Part shown: positions 56,610 to 64,000 of the stretch, piece after piece
Position numbering within the stretch: the stretch's first letter is position 1
Layout of the letters: every line of letters starts with the position of its first letter
Source: Nansenia antarctica
Lineage: Eukaryota; Chordata; Actinopteri; Argentiniformes; Microstomatidae
DNA length: 64,000 nucleotides
NCBI GenBank assembly: GCA_963989245.1
Contig: OZ022351.1
Span: forward strand, 15,372,434 to 15,436,433
Direction of reading: 5' to 3'
Program-made: the position numbers and the translations under genes
The notes under the pieces: generated by a model
What the model was told of the DNA's origin: nothing
The model's database searches: none
What the model saw: only the letters and a program-made list of their open reading frames with translations

Positions 56610-59600
56610 AGCAGGTAAAGTAACCTATTAGTGTTGGCTATGGCCTAAGCCCCATTTTCTCTTTTTCAGAACCCCCACCCCCGCCCATATTTTATTCGTA
56701 TGAACATGCAAGTGTAATATTGTACATTGTGCCAGAGTTGTGTTGTGCTTCTAAAGACATTGGAACAAAACTCTCTCAGTGAAATGAGATTAAAGTTCTA
56801 TACATCCTAGTGAAAAAGATTAACTGTTTTACAAAGAGGACGGTTGTCAGATTTGGAGTCTCTTCGCTGCAATGCTGTCGGTTCGCCCACAATCGGTGGA
56901 CATGGAAGCGCTAATCTGTCTTGAGACAGGAATATTTACACCCTAACTGGAATTTATTTCCTGCATATACTGTAAATAATATTAAGTTCTAATACCCCAA
57001 CTCGCGCTATCAATTTGCTAGCTGTTAGATAATGTAGATGGTTTACATCAGGTATTATAGGAGATGGTTTGAGGAGACGGTCACGTGTTGGCATGTCAGA
57101 GGTCGCAAGTTCAAAAATCGGTCAGAGCAACTGGAACTGCGGGGCTACTATTTGGAGCAATTTGACGTCTGTTTCACATACTCACCTATTGCTAAATAAC
57201 AATGGGCTAATACCATGCTGTTATTGAATGTTTACTTTGAGATTACTCTAGACTTATGTACATACATTGGAAAATAAAGTGATAATAATAAAATTCAAGT
57301 CTGAGATTCTTCAGCAATTCTGCCTAATGTAATTATATTCCTAATGTTAATGAATTTGTACCTATAGCTTGGCCATAGTCATTGTCTTTGACACAGTAGC
57401 TAGAGGACAACACTTTTGAGGACAGAATCGGTGACATTGTTTATGCAGCCAGAGAGGAGCATTCTTCTCCTGCTTCTTGTTTTCCTCACCACGGCTGCCA
57501 GAAAATAGTATCTCTTCTATTGGGAGGGAGCTCCATAATCTGTGAGCGAGAAGGCGCTCTCCCACTGTGAAGTGAGACGGATCACAAATGTTCCAAGCTT
57601 CTCGTTCCGCATGTGGGTCCGCTTCAGTTCCTCTCTCCCACACAATGTGTTCCTATTCCAGAGGTGGCACTCATTATGTTTTGTCCAACCAAAGCCAGGC
57701 CTTTAAAAGGAAATGGCTCTGGGTCCTACAGCAGCTCAAATGTATGTCCTAGATCTGTTTATTTTTGTAATATGGCAAACATACAGGTACATACAGGTAC
57801 AACTTCTTTTACCACACACTAATAGGCAAAAATCATTACCGAATGAGGGCAATGTTTGGAAAACAATTTGAGAACTGACTGAATATTTTAAAGTCGCTGG
57901 CTTTGGCAGCTATTTAATTAAATATGTGTATTATGCTGATTAAGAATCATAATGTGCAAACATGTGAACGTGTTAAGTACAGTACTGCATGCAGTTGACT
58001 TCTTGAGAAGTTGGTAGAACTAGGATTACAGAATCAGGAGCACATTATACTGTTTGACCAGGTAATCCAGCTTGTGTGTCTCACCAACACAAAGGTCAGG
58101 GATGGCAGCGTCTGTTGCTAAATAGAGCCGACATTGAACACGACACAGTATAACTGAGAGAAACCAGGGAGATAAGCTTTTCGCCTCATTACCAAAGCAC
58201 CGCTAGTAGGTCAAGTCAACACAGGGGCAAGATGGGCCCAATTGGTCAGCCCAGTTGGTCAATACGGTACTGATGCTCTGAAGAACCGATACGTTTGTTC
58301 TCCACCTCTTAGAATATCATTCTCTTCACCCTTTTATGAGAAATAGATCTGACCGTGCTTCACTCACAACGGCTATTAACAATGTAATGTGTAATCAATG
58401 TTACAGTTTATGAGGCCAATTACTGCTGTCCAGCACAGTGGAGGACTGGCTAACGCTGCGCGTAATCTTAAGATCTTGATTACTGGAAAGCACGGGGTCA
58501 CACATCTCACCTCAAAGCAGATAAAGAAAACACATATCTCTAGGGGGGTCATGGTGAATTTCTCACAGTTACAGTTAGACACACATGCTAACCCTGTGGG
58601 ATTTGAGTAAGACAGAATCCACATTCCAGACACTTGGGTTTTGATAAGCAGTTCAAGGAGGCAAACTATCTTAGCTGTGAACTCCTTTTCCCATTGGAAA
58701 CTGACTCGACGTTTGGCCGATCAATACTACCAAGAACAGCCCGCAGTGTTGTTATGCAACAGCGTCTTGGAGTCAAATCTTAACCTGAGGAGGTGGAGGT
58801 CCTTTATCTACGAGGTTAATATAAACTGAAATAAATCCTACCCCCTGTCACACACATCTCATACAAAGCATATTGCCTATCCTACATTAATCATTATAGC
58901 ACAGTTGGACCCCTTTGGAGTGAAGGACAGATAGGGATGGGGAAGCTCCTGACAACATGTTTTAATGCCTCACTCATTAATAATCATTAATAAACAAATA
59001 CTTTTTTTTTTTTAATTTGAACTCCTTGTCTGAATAAATCAATCATATCAACCATAACCTCAACTACCTTGTGTACTTCATGACACACAGAACCCCATAC
59101 TGATCACAGATCACATACTGAACTCCATTCTCTCCTTTTTTTGAATGGCAAGAACTTCAAATGGGAGCTTTAAGTCTTATTCAGCAAAGCACTCAATCAC
59201 ACTTTACTCAAACATTGCAGCGAGCGGGTCGACGGTGAGTTTTTTTTTTTTTTTGTCATGTTGAACCCTCTGTGCTAATAGAGCCTTAGCCATTGAAGGG
59301 ACAGCATGTTAATCTCTTACCTCATTAAGGTGTGTAACATGGAATTATCTCATCCCAGGCAGGGAAGCATACAGTGTTGACTTTGTAGTCCAATGTTCTC
59401 GCAATTTGTGATGATAAATCACACACACGGAGGTGACTTCTCTGAGAGGCAACAGAGAATAATCTTAGGAACAACCTCTTCTACCAGGGGTTGCTGTTAA
59501 TTCTTGGCTAATCCCTCTTTATCATCTTAGGGAAATAAATCACATAAAGGGATTACCTTGTTGTAAATGATTTCCAACATGTCGTTTCCATAGGGCTATT

Positions 59601-60240
59601 TGTGCGTTGAAACTTTTAATCTGTGGGGACAAGGCTCCAATTTCAGCACGACTTTAGCTATAAGACACCAACTGGAAAAAAGTGCTGTAGGTGTGAATGA
59701 ATATTACATTTGGATTATGATGTACAAGTACATCTTACATTTAAATACTCATAAGCCACTCGGTGCAGCTGTCTCAGATTTAATGCTTTTTGACACCCTA
59801 ATGCCATGCTCTCCTTGTGTGAATTGGTGAAAAGTACATTTTCAGGAGATAGGAGAGATGCTTGTTCAAAGTTTGGAATTTCAGTTGTTACTTGGTCTTC
59901 CCCCCATGGGCCAATTAGTGTAATTTTGGAATTTCAATTGTTTATTATAGCATCCCCTTTGGGCCAATTAGTGTCATTTTGTAAATGCTGGATCTCTATG
60001 GCAAGACATCATTTACCCACATTTTACCAATTGTCCCAGTGGTGTCAGAGATATTGTATGTGACATACGAACAAACAAACGGATAGAGGTCGATCCACAG
60101 TCCCCTCCTGATTTCATCATGATAAAGTTATTAAAAACGTTTTATAGTAGTTTTAATAGTTTTTTTGCTATGCAATCAACTCGTCAGTCAATTGTTGGAA
60201 TTTGGTATTTTATGCTCTAGGCAAGGGATCGGCCATAGAT
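56610..60240. other. Noncoding, no gene seen
   Basis: AT-rich DNA. An open frame at 57362-57643 on the minus strand contains HFTVGERLLAHRLWSSLP, vaguely like a LINE C-terminal segment, but I cannot confirm it. T runs lie near 59000-59013 and 59240-59254. No gene recognised. Confidence 0.5.
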
Positions 60241-60379
60241 GGCGACCCTGGAGCAATTAGGGGTTCAGCGCCTTGCTCAAGGACACCTCCACACATGGCC
60301 AGCCAGGGTTCCAACCGCTGAACTGCCGACCTTGCGATCATTAGACGCTGGCTCTACCTCCTGAGCCACTGCCGGCCCT
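60241..60379 (-). mobile_element. AFC-like SINE, copy 3 (head only)
   Basis: Minus-strand partial copy. The tRNA-like head lies at about 60300-60379 (GGCTCAGGAGGTAGAGCC, then AACCCTGGCTGGCCA), followed by TGTGTGGAGGTGTCCTTGAG and CGCTGAACCCCTAATTGC. The rest of the body and the tail are missing. It is more diverged than copies 1, 2 and 4. Confidence 0.8.
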
Positions 60380-61328
60380 ATCGTGAGGGGACAATTATGG
60401 AGGAAAGGACATGAAAGGACATCCCATCTTAAGTCCCAACAAATATGCTGCTGCTTGTGCTTAGCTTTGCACTTTCAATATTTCGGCCTTCAGAATACAT
60501 AATGTGAGCTGGTGTCCAAAGGCGATCGAATTGTGACACAAGAGGTCACTCAAACCCCCCAAATATCCGCAAGCTCAGGACGGAGGATATCAAAAGTTGG
60601 ACAATGCTTCTCACAGGGTTAGAGACTGATGATGTTTTTAACTGTGACCTGTTAGTTAACCTTGAACATTTGGTGTCATACGCCATACTGTATTCATCCA
60701 TAACTTCTGGATAACTGACCATGTTAACCAACCACACTGTTATTTTGCAACACAGTATCACTGCTAAATGTCTATGTCCGGTTTTGTCAAATGGAAGACC
60801 TCTAGGTAAATCAAAATAAAAGTAAGTTATCATAGAGCTATGATCATCTCTTATTCTCATCTATCTTATTTTGTAATCTGACTTCTTTTTGTATCATAGC
60901 CTTGATCAATACAGTAATCTGACAATAAGGAAAAGTGCTTAAACGAGAATGTGCACGTTAAGTTTATAATACAGGGCTGTATTTTCTTTGTTATTAATTA
61001 CTTAATTAATTCATGCTAACATAGAGAGAATGTACATCATTTGTTTATAGTATATGTTGTGTGTTTTTTGTGTGCAGATAACACATCTTGGTAGTGCAAT
61101 TATTCTCCACACAGCATGCCAAGTGATTAGGCTACATTCATAGCACTTCTTCAGGACGGTGCATTGTTGCAACAGGTGAAATAGGACTGGACCACCAGAG
61201 CTGTATAACCAAATGTAGGTAGCAACACAGTACCAGAATAACCCTTCCCAGTGTCCCAAACGAGCCAGTAGCCAGGCTCGTTCCCGTCCCACAGTAGGGC
61301 CCTCCATCCAGACAGTGTTTGGATAGAT
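60380..61328. other. Noncoding, no feature seen
   Basis: AT-rich DNA with no recognised gene or repeat. Confidence 0.5.
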
Positions 61329-63195
61329 TTTTTTTGATTGATTGAAAACTTTATTAGAAGATTTGCAGAAGTAGGTACATGAAAGTACATATTACATACA
61401 AGGTCAACTAACAGGATAAAAACCCAAGAAAGCCACTGGCTTATTTCAATTGGGGTCCTTGATTCTCAATTCATCGTTACATGTAAGACAGACAAAAAAG
61501 CTAGTACTATCTACAAGATAATACAGACAAATAACTATTACTATCTACAAGATAAACACACATCCATCATGGGAAGAACAATACAACAAAACATAGGGTA
61601 TGTACAGCGGGTAGGACAGGTGGGGACATACACCACAGGTGGGGGCGGGGGACAAAACACAAAGTATGTACAGTGGGTAGTTCGGGTCTTTTAATCTGAT
61701 TTTTGATTTAGAGGGTCCAGTTACGGATTGCAGCCTCCTGTAAATGTTTTTTGAGAGTGGTTTTGAAGGTGGGCAGTGTTTTGCACTCCTTTAAGATTAT
61801 AGGAAGGGCGTTCCACATTTTTACTGCATAGTTTGCAAACGAGTTTAACCCCTTGTTTGTGGTGCAACGCGGTTGAACGTGGTTCGTGGAGCTTCCTCTG
61901 GTGTTGTATGTGTGGACGTTGTTCACTTTTTGGAAGTATGTTGACAGGTACTTGGGTGTCTTTGTGGTGTAGCGTATCTTGAAGACCAGGCCCAGTGCAA
62001 GCTGCTGCACTCTGTCAACTACTCGTAGCCAATCAAGGCTCAAAAAATGAGCAGCGGTTAGATGTGTCCTAGGGTTGAGGCCTAGCAGAAGCCTAACCAG
62101 TTTATTTTGGGCTGTCTGGAGTCTTGTTTTATGGGCCTTTGTGGTTCTATAGTACCATGATGTTACGGCATAGTCGAAGTGACATTGAATGAGAGCTCCT
62201 GATAGGGTCCTCAGTGTGTTTTTACTGACAAGTGAGGATATCCTGTACAAGAATCTAGTTCTATGGTTCACTTTTTTGATTACTTTTGCTGCCATTTTAT
62301 CTCCGGAAAGATTTGCCTCTAAGATGGAGCCCAGGTATGTAATATCCTCTTTTCTTGTGATATTAATGTTACCCACTTTTATTTTAAAATTTTCAGCCTT
62401 TCTGAGTTTAGATGGGGATCCGTATAGGATGGTTTCAGTTTTACCTAGGTGTATTGATAGTTTATTGTCAGCTAGCCAGATGCAGATTCTACTCAGTTCA
62501 GTGCTTAGCGCTTTTTCCACCTGCAATATGTCCCTGTCAGAGACCAGCAGAGCCGAGTCATCCGCGAACAGGAACAAATTGCAATCACATGCTGATGACA
62601 TGTCATTCACATATATTAGGAACAGTAAAGGTCCCAAAATGCTTCCTTGTGGAACGCCGCAGGTCACTGGGAGGGGGGGGGACAGTGTTCCGTTCACACT
62701 AACCACCTGTTCCCTCCCCTCTAAGTAGGATTGCATCCAGCTCACCGATGTTCTATCGAACCCAATTGCTTTCAGTTTATCTAACAATATGTGGTGATCT
62801 ACTGTGTCGAAGGCCTTCTGGAGGTCCAGCATGACCATGCCGCAGTACTTGCCCGAGTCCACCTCATGGTTGATGTGGTCGTTCAAATAGAGAAGGCATG
62901 TGTCAGTGGAATGGGATGTTCTGAATCCTGATTGAAATTCATACATCAGCTTTTTTTCGGTAAGGTACCTATCGACCTGTTCATAAACTATTTTTTCCAT
63001 AAGTTTCGAGATGGAATTAAGAATAGAAACAGGTCGGTAGTTGCCTGGGTCTAATTTGCTTCCTTTTTTATACAGTGGGGTTACCCTTGCTATTTTAAAG
63101 TCAAGGGGGACGTGTCCCTGTTTGATGGAGAGGTTTATTATGTGGGTGATGATTGGGGTAATGGAGGCAGCTGAGTCTTTTAGAAAGGTGGATCC
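61329..63195 (-). mobile_element. 5'-truncated LINE with intact RT frame
   Basis: Minus-strand non-LTR retrotransposon. The 3' end at about 61329 shows TCAATCAATC-type short repeats next to an AATAAAG motif. The 5' truncation is near 63195, where LINE homology starts abruptly. Upstream of the RT the element would normally carry an endonuclease, which is absent. The exact clade is unclear; the RT resembles the CR1-like groups of fish. Confidence 0.88.
61708..63192 (-). CDS. LINE reverse transcriptase, open but 5'-truncated
   Basis: About 494 residues of ORF2 without a stop or frameshift. The frame stays open into non-LINE DNA upstream (ATG at 63471), but LINE similarity begins only at STFLKDSAASITPIITHIIN. 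Reverse transcriptase blocks follow in order: ARVTPLYKKGSKLDPGNYRP, FQSGFRTSHSTDTC, LDLQKAFDTVDHH, CGVPQGSILGPLLFLIYVND and the catalytic LFLFADDSALL. Thumb-region motifs come next (ADNKLSIHLGKTETILYGS). The C-terminus carries YNTRGSSTNHVQPR and AVKMWNALP. The endonuclease is missing, so the element cannot move by itself, but the RT could still be translated if transcribed. The long open frame points to a fairly recent insertion. Confidence 0.9.
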   Translation of the reverse strand, partial: STFLKDSAASITPIITHIINLSIKQGHVPLDFKIARVTPLYKKGSKLDPGNYRPVSILNSISKLMEKIVYEQVDRYLTEKKLMYEFQSGFRTSHSTDTCLLYLNDHINHEVDSGKYCGMVMLDLQKAFDTVDHHILLDKLKAIGFDRTSVSWMQSYLEGREQVVSVNGTLSPPLPVTCGVPQGSILGPLLFLIYVNDMSSACDCNLFLFADDSALLVSDRDILQVEKALSTELSRICIWLADNKLSIHLGKTETILYGSPSKLRKAENFKIKVGNINITRKEDITYLGSILEANLSGDKMAAKVIKKVNHRTRFLYRISSLVSKNTLRTLSGALIQCHFDYAVTSWYYRTTKAHKTRLQTAQNKLVRLLLGLNPRTHLTAAHFLSLDWLRVVDRVQQLALGLVFKIRYTTKTPKYLSTYFQKVNNVHTYNTRGSSTNHVQPRCTTNKGLNSFANYAVKMWNALPIILKECKTLPTFKTTLKKHLQEAAIRNWTL

Positions 63196-63617
63196 CCAGT
63201 ACATAGCCATAGCATAGCCAGAAGCTTCTTCATGGCATTCCCCCTGTTCTAGAAAATCTGCAGGAATTACATGCCTGTGCTCTGTCAGTCTCAGTGATCT
63301 CCCAGAGGAATGGCCCAGCAGAGATAAGGCAAGCAGACAATGAGGTTGTCCACCTGGCAAAGAAAGATCCTCCGTCACTGGGGCCTGGGGTGGCTGAGGT
63401 GTCTGCATCTGTCCCGGCCAGCACACCTCCTGGAGGGGGATGGACTCTCTATGGGGTCCTGGCTGGTACACATGGCCTTCCGAGATAATGCCACCTGCTC
63501 ATGGTGGTTCTCCCGTCTCCTGAGTGTGTCTCTGTGTATACTCGGCCAAATAAGGATGAGCTATTTACATGTAGGACATCCACTGCACAGTCCTTCCCAG
63601 ATGGAAGATTTATTTTA
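63196..63617. other. GC-richer unrecognised stretch
   Basis: Less AT-rich than the neighbourhood and open on both strands, for example minus-strand QTPQPPQAPVTEDLSLPGG. It lies directly upstream of the LINE truncation point. I do not recognise it. It may be part of another repeat or a host exon, but splice signals are not convincing. Confidence 0.3.
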
Positions 63618-63770
63618 GCCTTTATTTATGCAGGATTGTCTCATTGAGATGAAATCTTTTTTTTTCAAGAGAGACCTGTTTCGACAGCCGCAGGGGAAAG
63701 ATGCAGGCAAAACAACTTACATAAACAGACACAACATTGAACAAACTATAGACACACGTACAGTACAACA
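63618..63770 (-). mobile_element. LINE 3' UTR fragment
   Basis: CAGGATTGTCTCATTGAGAT ... AGAGAGACCTG matches the 3' UTR layout of a common fish L2/CR1-type LINE. The GGGAGACCTGGCCAAGAAAG segment at 42943-42962 in the split MITE belongs to the same kind of 3' end. Minus orientation inferred. Confidence 0.55.
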
Positions 63771-63786
63771 AAGTTAGAATTAGAAT

Positions 63787-63880
63787 AGAATTAGTTATTT
63801 AGCTAATGCTTTTAATCCAAAGCGATTTACAATTACATGGACATTGCCCCTGGAGAAACTGAGGGCTTACTCAAGGTACT
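63787..63880. mobile_element. SINE-like fragment
   Basis: Contains GCTAATGCTTTTAATCCAAA and GCGATTTACAATTACA followed by TTACTCAAGG, a module widespread in fish short interspersed repeats. Fragmentary, family uncertain. Confidence 0.45.
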
Positions 63881-63904
63881 GTTAAAAGCTAGCACGAATG
63901 AGAC

Positions 63905-64000
63905 GGGGCGGCTGTGGCGCAGGAGGTAGACCTGCCGTCTAATGACGCAAGGTTGATAGATCGGCGGTTCGAGCCCTGGCTGGCCACATGTCGAAGTGTC
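63905..64000 (+). mobile_element. AFC-like SINE, copy 4 (cut by window end)
   Basis: Plus-strand head of the same SINE. Box A TGGCGCAGGAG (63914-63924) fits the RNA polymerase III consensus and box B GGTTCGAGCCC (63966-63976) fits GGTTCGANTCC except at one base. Both boxes are better preserved than in copies 1-3, although about 9 bases (TTGATAGAT) are inserted between them. Body (GGCCACATGTCGAAGTGTC) continues off the window. Confidence 0.85.

Noticed and set aside
57362..57643. Minus-strand frame with LINE-like HFTVGERLLAHRLWSSLP
   Set aside because: Too short and unsupported by neighbouring RT motifs; mentioned only in the regional note.
63905..64000. A functional tRNA gene
   Set aside because: Boxes A and B are present, but the sequence continues into the AFC-like SINE body and the spacing between the boxes is disturbed.

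Overview
The window is nuclear DNA from a vertebrate, almost certainly a ray-finned (teleost) fish. The evidence is split vertebrate exons, very dense long dinucleotide microsatellites, Tc1-type and foldback DNA transposons, CR1/L2/Rex-type LINEs, an AFC-like tRNA SINE family and a sushi-type chromodomain Gypsy retrotransposon. I cannot name the species.

The only host gene I can support is a type II classical cadherin on the minus strand, best matched to cadherin-18 (cdh18). Its first four coding exons lie at 24279-24509 (signal peptide, propeptide, start of EC1), 13723-14017 (EC1), 10361-10480 and 98-265 (EC2). They join in frame to 271 residues, with GT-AG introns of phase 0, 1, 1 and a phase 1 exit. 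The remaining cadherin repeats, membrane segment and tail lie beyond position 1. Everything above about 24.6 kb is 5' flank or 5' noncoding intron of this gene.

Intron DNA (266-24278) holds a hAT-like fragment, a 220-bp foldback element with TTAGGG-like inner repeats inside an AT microsatellite, a dead Tc1 transposase, a long palindromic element, a solo LTR, an 11-copy 32-bp minisatellite touching a cdh18 splice acceptor, a 314-bp inverted-repeat MITE and a 563-bp Tc1-type MITE. The upstream DNA holds a frameshifted LINE bracketed by GA microsatellites (27.1-30.0 kb), a compound CT/CA satellite (38.2-38.7 kb), a perfect 28-bp hairpin (39.5 kb), a MITE split by a LINE (42.8-44.7 kb), two more LINE fragments (44.7-47.5 kb) and a 1.15-kb foldback element with nested palindromes (48.2-49.4 kb). 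It also holds an apparently intact Ty3/Gypsy chromovirus (51129-56604), a near-intact truncated LINE (61.3-63.2 kb) and SINE copies.

The most informative single element is the Gypsy retrotransposon. Its two 534-bp LTRs look identical and lie between 5-bp target duplications. Gag and pol are open, with pol in the -1 frame. The 11 bases after the 5' LTR are exactly complementary to an 11-mer inside the LTR, the signature of Tf1/sushi self-priming. Several unexplained stretches rich in TAAT- and TGATTG-type motifs could be cdh18 regulatory elements, but this rests on appearance only.
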